Part shown: piece after piece, positions 1-8,526 of the stretch | Position numbering within the stretch: position 1 is the first letter of the stretch | How the letters are laid out: every line of letters begins with the position of its first letter | Assembly (NCBI RefSeq): GCF_903903185.1 | Contig: NZ_CAIUXT010000012.1 | Coordinates: 1-50,494, forward strand | DNA: 50,494 nt | Source: an uncultured Rhodoblastus sp. | GTDB taxonomy: Bacteria; Pseudomonadota; Alphaproteobacteria; Rhizobiales; Beijerinckiaceae | Direction of reading: 5' to 3' | Notes under the pieces: model-generated | The model's database searches: none | What the model was told of the DNA's origin: nothing | The model's input: only the letters and a program-made list of their open reading frames with translations | Translations under genes and position numbers: made by a program

Positions 1-447
1 CCGATCCATCCCCCCGATCTCTCCAGCGCGTTCATCAAAGTAAAGTTCATCAGGCGGTGAAAAAGCTGGTCGATGACGTGCGCCCCAAGACCGACGGCAT
101 CGAAAAGGCGCGAAAAAGCGAACCATCGTGAATTGAACGGGATAGTTCGGCTCGGAAGGATGGACATTGCCCGCGCCCGATGGGCTCCCGGCCGTTTGTG
201 GCGGCACGTTGGTATAATTGCTGGCGTAGGATACATTTACCGCATTCGGATTGCCCGCGGTGATCAGGCTGTTGATGAAGGGCGCGGCGGGATTGCCGAA
301 AATTTGTTGCGTGGAATGATAGGTCGAGGGCTGGGTGAAGTTGTGGTTTTCCAGCGCAATGACGAAAACATCGCCGATTTGTCCAGCCTGAGCGGCGGAA
401 GCGGCGGCGACAAGCGCCAAAAATGAAAGCGAAGCGGATTTGAACAT
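1..447 (-). CDS. Exported phosphoesterase-like protein, 5' part only, cut by window edge
   Basis: The ATG at 447 opens a frame that runs off the left edge. Residues 1-21 form a signal peptide (hydrophobic stretch ending near ASAAQA). The next 75 residues contain GDVFVIALENHNFTQP, then IFGNPAAPFINSL, YASNYTNV and HPSEPNY. I associate these blocks with secreted phosphoesterases related to the phospholipase C/acid phosphatase family (PF04185-like), whose substrate is often unknown. After HPSEPNY (about base 147) the frame continues open, but the residues become Arg/Pro-rich and no longer resemble the family. A different minus frame over 1-135 reads more like protein. The gene may therefore be truncated, frameshifted or rearranged at this point. 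Function is inferred only from the N-terminal blocks. Confidence 0.6.
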   Translation of the reverse strand, partial: MFKSASLSFLALVAAASAAQAGQIGDVFVIALENHNFTQPSTYHSTQQIFGNPAAPFINSLITAGNPNAVNVSYASNYTNVPPQTAGSPSGAGNVHPSEPNYPVQFTMVRFFAPFRCRRSWGARHRPAFSPPDELYFDERAGEIGGMDR

Positions 448-590
448 GAGCGAACCCTGATTAAGGACGGGACGCCGGAAGCTTGGCCGCTAACGATGAC
501 AAGAAATTGATGTTTTCTTAATATTTAAGTGAAGCCCCAATGGAACGGCGTCGGAAAATGAATTCGCCGAACAAATCGCGATGATGGTAT

Positions 591-1361
591 TTATATATCT
601 GTATTATTAAGGTCTTCTGGTTTTTGGAGCCGGATCGAATGCTTCAGCAGGACGACGGCGACGACCAGCAAGGTCGCGGCGAGCGCGAACCAGGTCAGGG
701 CGTAGGACAGGTGGTTATTGGGGATTTTGAGCACCGTTGCGCCGCCTTTCGGCCAGCCGCCGGGGTTTGGCGCCGCGTCGGCGTCAATCGAAAAAGGCGC
801 GACGCCGGCAAGGCCCCAATGCGCGGCCAAAGCGGTGGGATCGCGGGTGAACCAGAGATTCTTGTCGGGCTCGTCGGCGGGCGTGAACCAGTTGCGCGCC
901 TCGGGTCGGCGCATCAGCCCGGTGAGGGTCGTCTCTCCGGCGATCTGGCCGGCTGTGCGGCGCTCGGGGTCCCGCAGTTCGGCGGGAACGAAGCCGCGAT
1001 TGACGATGACTGCCGAGCCATCCGCCAGTCTGAGCGGGGTCAGGATTTCGTAGCCCGGCCCATCGCCCGCCGCGCCGGTGGCGGAGGCGCGGAACAGATA
1101 GGATTCTATGGCGTGATCGAAGGTTCCGGTCAGGCGGACGCGGCGGTAATCGTAATCATCGGGATCGAGCCGCTCCCAGTTCTCGCGATCGGGCGGCGCG
1201 GTTGCGGGCGCGTCGAGACGGGCGGCGATTTGCGCCAGCACCGCTTCCTTCCAGTGCAGTCGCTGCAATTGCCAGATCCCGAGGCCGCACAGCAAAGCGA
1301 CGCCGAGCAGGGTCGAAAGCAACAGCGCCCAGTGGCGGCGCAAAGTCGCGCCAAAACTCAT
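591..1361 (-). CDS. surf1: SURF1 family cytochrome oxidase biogenesis protein
   Basis: A 256-residue inner-membrane protein of the SURF1 family, which helps heme a insertion into subunit I of aa3 oxidases. It has the expected two-helix layout: a TM near residues 14-32 (ending in GIWQLQRLHWK) and another near 218-238, with a periplasmic domain between. The conserved RLTGTFDH, GYEILTPLRLADG and VIVNRGFVP segments are present. It is the last gene of the cox operon and overlaps the preceding DUF983 gene by 4 bases (ATGA), suggesting translational coupling. No terminator with a T tract is obvious after the stop. Confidence 0.93.
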   Translation of the reverse strand: MSFGATLRRHWALLLSTLLGVALLCGLGIWQLQRLHWKEAVLAQIAARLDAPATAPPDRENWERLDPDDYDYRRVRLTGTFDHAIESYLFRASATGAAGDGPGYEILTPLRLADGSAVIVNRGFVPAELRDPERRTAGQIAGETTLTGLMRRPEARNWFTPADEPDKNLWFTRDPTALAAHWGLAGVAPFSIDADAAPNPGGWPKGGATVLKIPNNHLSYALTWFALAATLLVVAVVLLKHSIRLQKPEDLNNTDI

Positions 1362-1720
1362 TTCTCCAGCCGGCCCTCTTCGGCCTTGTGGTGATATTGC
1401 AAAGCCACCATGAAACTTTTGAGCGGGCGTAGCAGGCCGAGGCAGACGATGACGGTGAGCGGCAGGAAAATCGCCAGATGGACCCAGAACGGCGGCTCAT
1501 AGGCCAGTTCGACCCACAGCGCGAGGCCGAGCACGAGGAAGCCGGCCAGCAGGATGACGAAAACCGCGGGGCCGTCGGCGGAATCGGCGAACCCATAATC
1601 TAGCCCGCATCGGTCGCAGGCCGGGGCGAGGGTCAGGAAGCCGTCGAACAGCTTGCCGTCGCCGCATCGTGGACATTTGCCGAGCAAGGCGGCGCGGGTG
1701 GGGAAGGGCGGCGCGGTCAT
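1358..1720 (-). CDS. DUF983 family membrane protein
   Basis: A 120-residue protein with two CxxC pairs near the N-terminus (CPRCGDG and CDRCGLDYG), a zinc-ribbon-like arrangement, followed by two TM helices (about 52-72 and 80-98). This matches DUF983, a family of unknown function that very often sits between ctaE and surf1 in alphaproteobacterial oxidase operons. A role in oxidase assembly is inferred from that conserved position only. The stop overlaps the surf1 start. A 57-base gap with a strong hairpin separates it from ctaE. Confidence 0.88.
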   Translation of the reverse strand: MTAPPFPTRAALLGKCPRCGDGKLFDGFLTLAPACDRCGLDYGFADSADGPAVFVILLAGFLVLGLALWVELAYEPPFWVHLAIFLPLTVIVCLGLLRPLKSFMVALQYHHKAEEGRLEK

Positions 1721-1735
1721 TGGGTGTGCCTTCCT

Positions 1736-1760
1736 CCTCTCCCCGCCCTGCGGGGAGAGG
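1736..1760. repeat. Intercistronic hairpin between ctaE and DUF983 gene
   Basis: CCTCTCCCCGC and GCGGGGAGAGG form a perfect 11-base-pair stem with a three-base loop. It has no T tract, so an mRNA stability or processing element, or a dispersed genomic palindrome, is more likely than a terminator inside this operon. Confidence 0.6.
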
Positions 1761-1777
1761 GAATCGAGATCGAAACC

Positions 1778-2647
1778 TCACTTCTCGGCCATCACCGCGC
1801 CCCAGGAGCCCCAGACATAGATCGCCGAGAACAGGAACAGCCAGACCACATCGACGAAATGCCAGTACCAGGCGGCGAATTCGAAGCCGAGATGCTGGGT
1901 CGGCGTGAACTGGCCGGCTTTGGCGCGGATCAGGCAGACGATCAGGAAAATCGTGCCGACGATGACGTGAAAACCGTGAAAACCCGTCGCCATGAAGAAG
2001 GTCGCGCCGAAGATCGAATCCTTGAAGGCGAAGGGCGCGTGATAATATTCATAGGCTTGGATGCTGGTGAACAGCAGGCCGAGCAGGATGGTCAGCGTCA
2101 GGCCTTTCTTCAGCCCCTCGCGGTCGTTTTCGAGCAGCGCGTGATGCGCCCAGGTGACGGTCGTGCCCGAGGTCAGCAGGATCAGGGTGTTGATCAGCGG
2201 AAAATGCCACGGATCGATCGCCTCAATGCCCTTGGGCGGCCAATGGCCGCCGGTGAAGGCGACGCGCGCATATTGCTTGGCCTCGCCGGTAAACAGGCTG
2301 GCGTCGAAAAACGCCCAGAACCAGGCGACAAAGAACATTACTTCCGAGGCGATGAACAGGATCATTCCATAGCGCAGGCTGATCTGGACCACCGGCGTAT
2401 GGTCGCCGGTTTCGCCCTCATGGATCACATCGGTCCACCAGAAGCCGAAAATGGCGAGCAGCGCGATGAAGCCGAAGCCGAAGATCAGGCCGCCGAGCTT
2501 CAAGCCGCCGATATCGATATGCTTCATCCAGAAAATCGCGCCGATGGCGGTGATGAGCGCGAACAGCGAGCCGAGGAACGGCCAGGGACTGGGCGCCACC
2601 AGATGGTAATCGTGATTGGGCTTGGCGTGACCGTCGGCCATGTTCAT
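1778..2647 (-). CDS. ctaE: Cytochrome c oxidase subunit III
   Basis: A 289-residue protein with seven predicted TM helices, the usual layout for subunit III of aa3-type cytochrome c oxidase in the inner membrane. Recognisable family segments include NHDYHLVAPSPWPF, ASEVMFFVAWFWAFFDASL, LLTSGTTVTWAHHALL, TGFHGFHVIVGT and the C-terminal AAWYWHFVDVVWLFLF. The subunit stabilises the core and supports proton uptake into the D path of subunit I. It lies downstream of ctaG, separated by a 47-base spacer containing a hairpin. Codon use and composition match the neighbours. Confidence 0.97.
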   Translation of the reverse strand: MNMADGHAKPNHDYHLVAPSPWPFLGSLFALITAIGAIFWMKHIDIGGLKLGGLIFGFGFIALLAIFGFWWTDVIHEGETGDHTPVVQISLRYGMILFIASEVMFFVAWFWAFFDASLFTGEAKQYARVAFTGGHWPPKGIEAIDPWHFPLINTLILLTSGTTVTWAHHALLENDREGLKKGLTLTILLGLLFTSIQAYEYYHAPFAFKDSIFGATFFMATGFHGFHVIVGTIFLIVCLIRAKAGQFTPTQHLGFEFAAWYWHFVDVVWLFLFSAIYVWGSWGAVMAEK

Positions 2648-2655
2648 TCTCCCCT

Positions 2656-2677
2656 TACGCCCGATCTGGCGGGCGTA
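2656..2677. repeat. Intercistronic hairpin between ctaG and ctaE
   Basis: TACGCCCG and CGGGCGTA form an 8-base-pair stem with a six-base loop, just upstream of the ctaE start on the minus strand. There is no poly-T, so it could affect mRNA stability or ctaE translation. Confidence 0.5.
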
Positions 2678-2694
2678 TGATCAAAATTTCGCGT

Positions 2695-3297
2695 TCAGCT
2701 CTTGCCCGGCGGGCCGGGCGAAATCTCCGCCGCGCCGGAGTCTGCCGCCTTTGGCGGCGCAAAAAAAGTGTAGGACAGCGTGATGGCCTCGATCGACGCC
2801 ATGGATTCGTCCTGTTCGAGCTTCGGATCGAGGAAGAACACCACCGGCCATTCCGCCGACTCGTGCGGTCCGAGTTTTTGTTGCGTGAAGCAGAAACAGG
2901 AAATCTTGTCGAACCAGGCGCCGGCCTGATCGGGCGTGACGTTGAACCGCGCCAGCCCGGAACTGGCGTGGCTTGAGAGATTTTCCGCCTTGAAGAACAC
3001 CGTCACGGTCTCGCCGGGGCGCACCCGCACCTCGGCGGTTTCCGGAGTAAAGCGCCAGTCGAGGCCGGGCGCGACATTGGCGTCGAAACGCACCGAAATC
3101 AGGCGCAGGCCCCGCGTTGGCGGCGCGCTTTCGGCGGTCCGGGTCGCGCCGCCATAACCGGTGGCGGCGCAAAACAGCCGGTAGAGTGGAACCGAGGCAA
3201 AGGAGGCGGCGAGCATGACCAGCGCGAGCGCGCCAAGCGCGGCGGCGGTTTTCCGCGGCGCGCTGGATGGGTTGTTTGGACCGGGCTCGCGCTTCAT
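2695..3297 (-). CDS. ctaG: Cytochrome c oxidase copper chaperone CtaG (Cox11 type)
   Basis: A 200-residue Cox11-type copper chaperone that delivers copper to the CuB site of subunit I. It has one N-terminal TM (about 18-38, ending near SVPLYRLFCAATGYGG) and a periplasmic beta-domain. The copper-binding Cys pair is visible in KISCFCFTQQ, and the FFLDP segment follows. I chose the ATG at 3297, which gives the usual family length; the open frame extends further upstream but that part is antisense-like. Its start lies 5 bases after the stop of the preceding small gene, consistent with one operon. The C-terminus is Gly/Pro-rich and probably disordered. Confidence 0.95.
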   Translation of the reverse strand: MKREPGPNNPSSAPRKTAAALGALALVMLAASFASVPLYRLFCAATGYGGATRTAESAPPTRGLRLISVRFDANVAPGLDWRFTPETAEVRVRPGETVTVFFKAENLSSHASSGLARFNVTPDQAGAWFDKISCFCFTQQKLGPHESAEWPVVFFLDPKLEQDESMASIEAITLSYTFFAPPKAADSGAAEISPGPPGKS

Positions 3298-3302
3298 GAG
3301 GG

Positions 3303-3464
3303 TCAGTCCGGCCGGATGAAGACGTTGGGGCCGAGCTTGACGATGGTCATGGCGTAGAAAATGGCGATCAGCGCCGCCAGCGTCACGGCGATGGCGATGT
3401 TGCGCTGGCGGCGGCGCTTCTCCTGCTCGGGCGTCAGCGGCTTGACGATAAATTCGGTCGGCAT
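3303..3464 (-). CDS. Small single-pass membrane protein between ctaB and ctaG (CoxF-like)
   Basis: A 53-residue protein, [20 protein letters not shown] then one TM helix (about 23-43) and a short tail. A small single-span protein with a charged N-terminus at this exact position, between ctaB and ctaG, is typical of rhizobial and related cox operons (often named CoxF or left hypothetical). A role in oxidase assembly is inferred from position. Its ATG overlaps the ctaB stop (TGATG), so translation is probably coupled. Simple length filters would miss it. Confidence 0.85.
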   Translation of the reverse strand: MPTEFIVKPLTPEQEKRRRQRNIAIAVTLAALIAIFYAMTIVKLGPNVFIRPD

Positions 3465-4396
3465 CACCAGACGACTCCGGTCCAGATCGCCACAATCCGC
3501 TCGAGCACCAGCACGGCGAACAGCGCGAAAAGATAGAGGATCGAAAAGCTGAAATTGCGCAGGGCGATCTTCTTCGCCCGATCGCCGTCCCGGACCCGGA
3601 ACACCATGAAGCTGCCGAAAATCATGCCGGCGCCGCCAAGGGCCGCGACCGCGCCATAGGCCGATCCGGCGAAGCCGAGCATCCAGGGCAGCAGACCGAC
3701 CGGCGCCAGCGCCAGCGCATAAAGCAGGATCTGCGTGCGGGTGGCGTTCGGGCCCCAGACGTTGGGCGCCATGGGTACGCCGGCGCGGCCGTAATCGCGC
3801 GACTTGACGAGGGCCAGCGACCAGAAATGCGGCGGCGTCCAGACGAAGATGATGGCGAACAGCACGAGGCTCGACAGGCTCAAGGAACCCGTCGCCGCCG
3901 CATAGCCGACCATTGGCGGCAGCGCGCCGGCCGCGCCGCCGACCACGATGTTCTGTGGCGTCGCGCGCTTGAGCCAGATTGTATAGACGACGAGATAGTA
4001 GAAAATGGTCAGGGCGAGAAGGCCGGCGGCCAGCCAGTTGGCGCAAAGGCCCAAAGTCAGCACCGAGAAAAACGACAGCACCAGTCCGAAGGCGAGCGCC
4101 TCGCCGCCGGCGAGCCGCCCGGAGGGGACCGGACGGCCGGCGGTGCGCGCCATCAGCCGGTCGATGTCGGCGTCATACCACATGTTGAGGGCGCCGCAGG
4201 CCCCGGCGCCGACCGCGATCGCCAGCAGCGAAATCAGCCCGAGCACAGGATGGACCGGTTGGGGCGCCATCAACAGCCCGGCCAGCGCGGTGAAGACCGC
4301 CAGCGACATCACGCGCGGCTTGAGCAGGGCCAGATAATCGGAGGGGCTGGCGCCGGAGGAGGCGAGGCCGACATCGCTTTCGGTAACGAGACTCAT
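3464..4396 (-). CDS. ctaB: Protoheme IX farnesyltransferase (heme o synthase)
   Basis: A 310-residue UbiA-family polytopic membrane protein that converts heme b to heme o, the precursor of heme a. The aspartate-rich prenyl-diphosphate motif is seen in [19 protein letters not shown], and the family segments [19 protein letters not shown] and [12 protein letters not shown] follow. About nine TM helices are expected. It lies downstream of ctaD with a 57-base gap and overlaps the following small gene by one base. Position and sequence agree fully with a canonical cox operon. Confidence 0.96.
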   Translation of the reverse strand: MSLVTESDVGLASSGASPSDYLALLKPRVMSLAVFTALAGLLMAPQPVHPVLGLISLLAIAVGAGACGALNMWYDADIDRLMARTAGRPVPSGRLAGGEALAFGLVLSFFSVLTLGLCANWLAAGLLALTIFYYLVVYTIWLKRATPQNIVVGGAAGALPPMVGYAAATGSLSLSSLVLFAIIFVWTPPHFWSLALVKSRDYGRAGVPMAPNVWGPNATRTQILLYALALAPVGLLPWMLGFAGSAYGAVAALGGAGMIFGSFMVFRVRDGDRAKKIALRNFSFSILYLFALFAVLVLERIVAIWTGVVW

Positions 4397-4453
4397 TTAA
4401 CTTTCGCTCCGTTGGCGAAGGACGCGAAGTGGCCTTTTGCCGCTTGCGAAAAC

Positions 4454-6148
4454 TTAATGGGCCGCGTCTTCGGCGATGCGCGGCAGGTCGCTGAACTGAT
4501 GGAAGGGCGGCGGCGAAGACAGTGTCCACTCCAGAGTCGTCGCGCCGACGCCCCAGGGATTGTCGCCGGCCGGGACCTTGCGTTTGAAGGCGTCGTAGAC
4601 GCAATAGAAGAAGATCAGCATCGAGCCGCCGGAAATAAAGGAGCCGATTGAGGAGACCTCGTTCCACAGGTGGTAGGCGTCGGGATAGTCGATATAGCGG
4701 CGCGGCATTCCGGCGAGGCCAAGGAAATGCTGGGGAAAGAAGGTCAGGTTGATGCCGATGAACAGCACCCAGAAATGCCATTTCGACAGCGACTCGTTAT
4801 ACATGTAGCCGGACATTTTCGGGAACCAGTAGTAAAAGCCCGCGAAAATGGCGAACACCGCGCCGAGCGACATCGTGTAGTGGAAATGCGCGACGACATA
4901 ATAGGTCTCGTGCAGCGCGCGATCGACGCCGGCGTTGGACAGGACCACGCCGGTGACGCCGCCGACGGTGAACAGGAAGATGAAGCCGATGGCCCAGATC
5001 ATCGGCGGGCGCAGGCTGATCGAGCCGCCCCACATGGTGGCGATCCAGGAAAAGATCTTGATGCCGGTCGGCACCGCGATGACCATGGTGGCGAAGACGA
5101 AATAGCGCTGGGTGTTGAGCGACAGGCCCACCGTATACATGTGATGCGCCCAGACGATGAAGCCGACGAAGCCGATCGCCACCATGGCGTAGGCCATGCC
5201 GAGATAGCCGAAGATCGGCTTGCGCGAAAAGGTCGAGATGATGTGCGAGATGATGCCGAAGCCCGGCAGGATCAGAATATAGACTTCCGGGTGACCGAAA
5301 AACCAGAACAGGTGCTGGAACAGAATCGGGTCGCCGCCGCCGGCCGGATCGAAGAAAGTGGTGCCGAAATTGCGGTCGGTGAGCAGCATGGTGATGGCGC
5401 CGGCGAGAACGGGCAGCGACAGCACCAGAAGGAAGGCGGTGACCAGCACCGACCAGGCGAACAGCGGCATTTTATGCAGGGTCATGCCCGGCGCGCGCAT
5501 GTTGAAAATGGTGGTGATGAAATTGATCGCGCCGAGAATCGACGAGGCGCCGGCGAGATGCAGCGACAGGATGATGAAGTCCATCGCCGGGCCTGGCGCG
5601 CCGGCGTTGGAGGAAAACGGCGGGTAGATCACCCAGCCGCCGCCAAAACCCTTCATGCCGGGCGAACCCTCGAAGAACAGCGACAGGAACAGCAGCGTGA
5701 ACGACGCGGGCAACAGCCAGAACGACACATTGTTCATGCGCGGAAAGGCCATGTCCGGCGCCCCGATCATGATCGGCACGAACCAGTTGCCGAAACCGCC
5801 GATCAGCGCCGGCATGACCATGAAGAAGATCATGATGACGCCATGGGCGGTGATGAAGACATTGTAGAGATTCTTGCCCGCGTCGACCGCCATGGACGGA
5901 TCGGCGCCCTGCAGAAGGTGCGCGAGCGCCGGGAAAATCTGGATGCCGGGGTTCAACAGTTCGGCGCGAATGGCCATCGACATGGCCCCGCCGATGACGC
6001 CGGCGATCACCGCGAAAATCAGATAAAGTGTGCCGATATCCTTGTGATTGGTCGAATAGACGTAACGCCGCCAGCCGGTCGGATGGTCGGGCGCGGCGTG
6101 GGCGTGCAGGTTCAGGCCGTCGTGCAGGGAGTCGAATTGGGCCGACAT
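4454..6148 (-). CDS. ctaD: Cytochrome c oxidase subunit I (aa3 type)
   Basis: A 564-residue catalytic subunit with 12 TM helices. Landmarks: [20 protein letters not shown] (a heme a ligand His), [20 protein letters not shown] (D-channel region), [17 protein letters not shown] (CuB His and the Tyr cross-linked to it), AHHMYTVGL (CuB His pair) and [18 protein letters not shown] (heme a3 and heme a His ligands). It reduces oxygen to water using electrons from cytochrome c and pumps protons. The intact set of ligands argues for a functional aa3 enzyme. It is preceded by ctaC with a 70-base gap and followed by ctaB. Confidence 0.98.
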   Translation of the reverse strand: MSAQFDSLHDGLNLHAHAAPDHPTGWRRYVYSTNHKDIGTLYLIFAVIAGVIGGAMSMAIRAELLNPGIQIFPALAHLLQGADPSMAVDAGKNLYNVFITAHGVIMIFFMVMPALIGGFGNWFVPIMIGAPDMAFPRMNNVSFWLLPASFTLLFLSLFFEGSPGMKGFGGGWVIYPPFSSNAGAPGPAMDFIILSLHLAGASSILGAINFITTIFNMRAPGMTLHKMPLFAWSVLVTAFLLVLSLPVLAGAITMLLTDRNFGTTFFDPAGGGDPILFQHLFWFFGHPEVYILILPGFGIISHIISTFSRKPIFGYLGMAYAMVAIGFVGFIVWAHHMYTVGLSLNTQRYFVFATMVIAVPTGIKIFSWIATMWGGSISLRPPMIWAIGFIFLFTVGGVTGVVLSNAGVDRALHETYYVVAHFHYTMSLGAVFAIFAGFYYWFPKMSGYMYNESLSKWHFWVLFIGINLTFFPQHFLGLAGMPRRYIDYPDAYHLWNEVSSIGSFISGGSMLIFFYCVYDAFKRKVPAGDNPWGVGATTLEWTLSSPPPFHQFSDLPRIAEDAAH

Positions 6149-6218
6149 GGTGGATTACCTCGAATTCGGTTCTCGGACGGCGCGCGCGCGGGCGCCGGCC
6201 CATTCAATGTGGGCGCGT

Positions 6219-7184
6219 TCAGTTGCCGCTCTGCAAGGCTTCGGCCACTTGCCCCGGCGCGGGCATGGAGTTGGGGACCTGGGCGAATTTCTTCTGCGCC
6301 TGCGCCAGCCAGAGGGCATAGGCCTGTTCGCTGACCACCCGGACGGCGATGGGCATGAAGGCGTGGTCCTTGCCGCAGATTTTGGAGCATTGGCCGTAAT
6401 AGACGCCTTCGCGCTCGGCGCGGAACCAGGCGGTGTTCAGGCGTCCGGGGACCGCGTCGATGCGCACGCCGAAAGCCGGAACGGTGAAGGAATGGATGAC
6501 GTCGGAAGCGGTCATCTGGATCAATACATTCTTGCCGACCGGCACGACGGCCTCGTTGTCCACCGACAACAGCCAGATGTCGCCTTTCGACGGGTCGATC
6601 TGGTCTTCGGGCTTGAGGAAGGAATCGAAGCCGAAACCGCCGCCCTGGTCCTTGGGATAGGCATAGGACCAGTACCATTGATTTCCGGTGACCTTGATCG
6701 TCACGTCGGGTTGCGGAATCACCAGCTGATGGGTCAAAAGGCGGAAGGAGGGGATGGCGATCACCACCAGAATCATCACCGGAATGATGGTCCAGGCCAC
6801 TTCGAGCAAAGCGTGGTGGGTGGTGCGCGATGGCGTCGGATTGGTCTTTTCGTTGAAACGCAGCACCACATAGACCAGCAGCGCCAGCACGAACAGGCTG
6901 ATGATGGTGATGATCGGCATCAGGATGTCATTGTGCAGGAACTGGATTTCCTCGGCGATCGGCGAATTGGGCGTCTGCATCCCGAGTTGGCCGGGGGCTG
7001 GAAACCCGTCGCCGGGCGCCTGCACAATGACTTTTTGGGCGTTTTGGGCTTGTTGCGCCAGCGCCGCAAAGGGCGAGCAGGTCGCCAGACTGAAAAGGCC
7101 GAACCCGGCGGCGAGGGAGTAGCGCCTGAGCGCGGACATCGCCGAATGAGCGCCGGAAACCGGACTTTTATTGCGCATTGCCAT
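6219..7184 (-). CDS. ctaC: Cytochrome c oxidase subunit II
   Basis: A 321-residue subunit carrying the CuA centre that accepts electrons from cytochrome c. It has an N-terminal signal region ending near AALAQQ, two TM helices (about 85-105 and 125-145) and a periplasmic cupredoxin domain. CuA ligands are seen in VIHSFTVPAFGVR (His) and YYGQCSKICGKDHAFMP (C-x3-C, His, Met). I chose the ATG at 7184, which follows a GGAACGGAA ribosome site; the next ATG at 7178 is nearly as good. A longer frame reaches 7277 but lacks a better start. First gene of the operon, with an FNR-type box about 100 bases upstream. Confidence 0.96.
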   Translation of the reverse strand: MAMRNKSPVSGAHSAMSALRRYSLAAGFGLFSLATCSPFAALAQQAQNAQKVIVQAPGDGFPAPGQLGMQTPNSPIAEEIQFLHNDILMPIITIISLFVLALLVYVVLRFNEKTNPTPSRTTHHALLEVAWTIIPVMILVVIAIPSFRLLTHQLVIPQPDVTIKVTGNQWYWSYAYPKDQGGGFGFDSFLKPEDQIDPSKGDIWLLSVDNEAVVPVGKNVLIQMTASDVIHSFTVPAFGVRIDAVPGRLNTAWFRAEREGVYYGQCSKICGKDHAFMPIAVRVVSEQAYALWLAQAQKKFAQVPNSMPAPGQVAEALQSGN

Positions 7185-7599
7185 TTCCGTTCCGCTGGCG
7201 CGCGCCGCTGTGGCCGCGTGATCCCGCCGCCCGACGGCGGACTTTAAGACTTTCAGCCTTCCTCGACCCAACCACAAACTTTGATCTGGATCAATATGCC
7301 TTGCGGAGGAAGGCAGGGCGCCGAAGTCAGGTTGACAACGCCGTCACGCCCTTGTGCGCTGCCTGCATCCGCGCCAAGCGGCGGCGATGCCGGGCCTCGT
7401 CGCGCAAAACCGACCTGACTTTCGAGCCCTGCGGCAAAAGGTCGCGCCTGTCGTTGCGGGGCGCACGCCAATTCTCTCTCAAATCTCCCGAATCCATTCG
7501 CGGCGCTTGACAGGCGCGGCTCTTTTGATAGGCGTGTGGCCTCGGTCGCAGGAGCCTGAATCGCCAAGGGTCTGGCCGGTGCGGAAAATCGGAGGAATT
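7185..7599. other. Divergent intergenic region between ctaC and ialB-like gene
   Basis: A 415-base stretch without a convincing gene. It holds an FNR/FixK-type palindrome (7281-7294), a leader hairpin CCGCCG/CGGCGG at 7224-7240 that would lie in the ctaC 5' UTR, and a strong GGAGG ribosome site at 7591-7595 for the plus-strand gene. Short open frames on both strands have no ribosome site or protein-like composition. Confidence 0.6.
7281..7294. promoter_or_regulatory. FNR/FixK/ANR-type operator upstream of cox operon
   Basis: TTGATCTGGATCAA is an exact TTGAT-N4-ATCAA palindrome, the established consensus for FNR, FixK and ANR. It is centred about 103 bases upstream of the ctaC start and 312 bases upstream of the ialB-like start, so the cox operon is the likelier target. 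Whether it activates or represses depends on the transcription start, which I can only place roughly near 7236-7246. Confidence 0.75.
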
Positions 7600-8181
7600 A
7601 TGGCGTTCGATCGCAACGGTCGCGGATCGGTCTTGAGATCTGTTTACGCGGCTCTGTTGGCGCCGGGTCCTTTTCCCGGTCCCTTTTTGCGTCCGATTTT
7701 CGGTCTCGCTTTCGGCATGGCTTTGGCCTTGGCCGCCTCGGCGGCCGACGCCCAGGGCGTGGTCAAGGGCAAATATGGCGATTGGGAAATGCGCTGCGAA
7801 ACGCCGCCCGGCGCCGCGAAGGACCAATGCGCCTTGATGCAGAGCGTCGCCGCCGATGACAAGCCCAACGTCAATCTGGTGGTGATCGTGCTCAAGACCG
7901 CCGACGGCAAGAGCCGTCTGCTGCGCGTCATCGCGCCGCTCGGCGTCCTGCTCCCGTCGGGCCTCGGCCTCAAGGTCGATCAGGCCGATATCGGCCGCGC
8001 CGGTTTCGTCCGCTGCCTTCCCTCCGGTTGCGTCGCCGAAGTGGTGATGGAAGACAAATTGCTCGACCAGTTGCGCGCCGGCGCCAGCGCCACTTTCATC
8101 ATTTTCCAGACCCCTGAAGAGGGAATCGGCATTCCGCTGGCGCTCAAAGGTTTCAAGGAAGGTTTCGACAAGCTGCCGTGA
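7600..8181 (+). CDS. Invasion-associated locus B (IalB) family exported protein
   Basis: A 193-residue protein with a long N-terminal export region: a hydrophobic stretch about 30-48, then ASAADAQG as cleavage area. The mature part begins with VVKGKYGDWEMRCETPPG, followed by CALMQS, KSRLLRVIAPLGVLLPSGLGL and FVRCLPSGCVAEVVMED, the standard IalB block order with paired cysteines. IalB proteins are periplasmic or surface proteins of uncertain function in free-living alphaproteobacteria; the name comes from Bartonella. The ATG at 7600 sits behind GGAGGAATT, which decides the start. Transcribed away from the cox operon. Confidence 0.9.
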   Translation: MAFDRNGRGSVLRSVYAALLAPGPFPGPFLRPIFGLAFGMALALAASAADAQGVVKGKYGDWEMRCETPPGAAKDQCALMQSVAADDKPNVNLVVIVLKTADGKSRLLRVIAPLGVLLPSGLGLKVDQADIGRAGFVRCLPSGCVAEVVMEDKLLDQLRAGASATFIIFQTPEEGIGIPLALKGFKEGFDKLP

Positions 8182-8242
8182 CTGGAGCCGGCGCGGCCGA
8201 AATGGGGCTCGACCGGAAACCTGGGCTCGATAGAAACCCGGC

Positions 8243-8248
8243 TTGACT
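8243..8248 (+). promoter_or_regulatory. Possible -35 element of the gcvT transcript
   Basis: TTGACT lies about 45 bases before the glycine riboswitch. The expected -10 position around 8265-8271 is poor (CAATGG/AATGGT), so this is a weak call based mainly on the -35 hexamer and location. Confidence 0.3.
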
Positions 8249-8289
8249 TGCGTGCGGCGCTCCTCAATGGTGGCCGCGTCAGATCAAGA

Positions 8290-8496
8290 CCCTCCGCGGA
8301 AGAGTCCGCCGTAAATCGCCAGCAGGCGAAACCGGCGGCGCCGAAGGCGCAACCGCCCCGGAAACGCTCAGGCCCAAGGACCGCGAAGGGGTGACGCTCT
8401 GGAAAGCGGCGCCATGACAGGCGCCCACCGACGGGGGTAACCCGGTCGCCCGTTCAGGCGCGCCCGGGGAAATCTTTCAGGTCTCGAGACAGAGGG
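8290..8496 (+). ncRNA. Tandem glycine riboswitch (gcvT motif)
   Basis: Both aptamers can be recognised. Aptamer 1 has GGAAGAGTCC near 8298, GCCGAAGGCGCAAC near 8340 and CCGGAAACGCTCAGGCC, followed by the AAGGACCG linker. Aptamer 2 starts with CTCTGGAAAGC near 8397, then CACCGACGGGGGTAACCC and GGGGAAATCTTTCAGGTC ending near 8484. These are the conserved cores of the gcvT-motif RNA, which binds glycine cooperatively. It sits 56 bases before gcvT, the classical context. The expression platform may involve the GC-rich hairpin at 8508-8526, just before the ribosome site; that part is inference. Confidence 0.92.
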
Positions 8497-8507
8497 GGCG
8501 ACTCGCT

Positions 8508-8526
8508 CCGCCGGTTTCGCCGGCGG
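8508..8526 (+). promoter_or_regulatory. Hairpin between riboswitch and gcvT start, candidate expression platform
   Basis: CCGCCGG and CCGGCGG form a perfect 7-base-pair stem with loop TTTCG. It is flanked by two direct copies of CGACTCGCT (about 8499-8507 and 8528-8536) and ends about 15 bases before the GGAG ribosome site. No T run follows, so translational control would be more likely than termination. Confidence 0.5.

Noticed and set aside
4670..6334. 554-codon open frame on the plus strand opposite ctaD
   Set aside because: It is the mirror of the conserved ctaD gene; its translation is rich in Asp/Arg/His/Gln repeats typical of antisense frames in GC-rich DNA, and it has no domain or ribosome site.
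7253..7567. 104-codon minus-strand frame over the cox promoter
   Set aside because: It covers the FNR box and promoter region, lacks a ribosome site and has no protein-like features.
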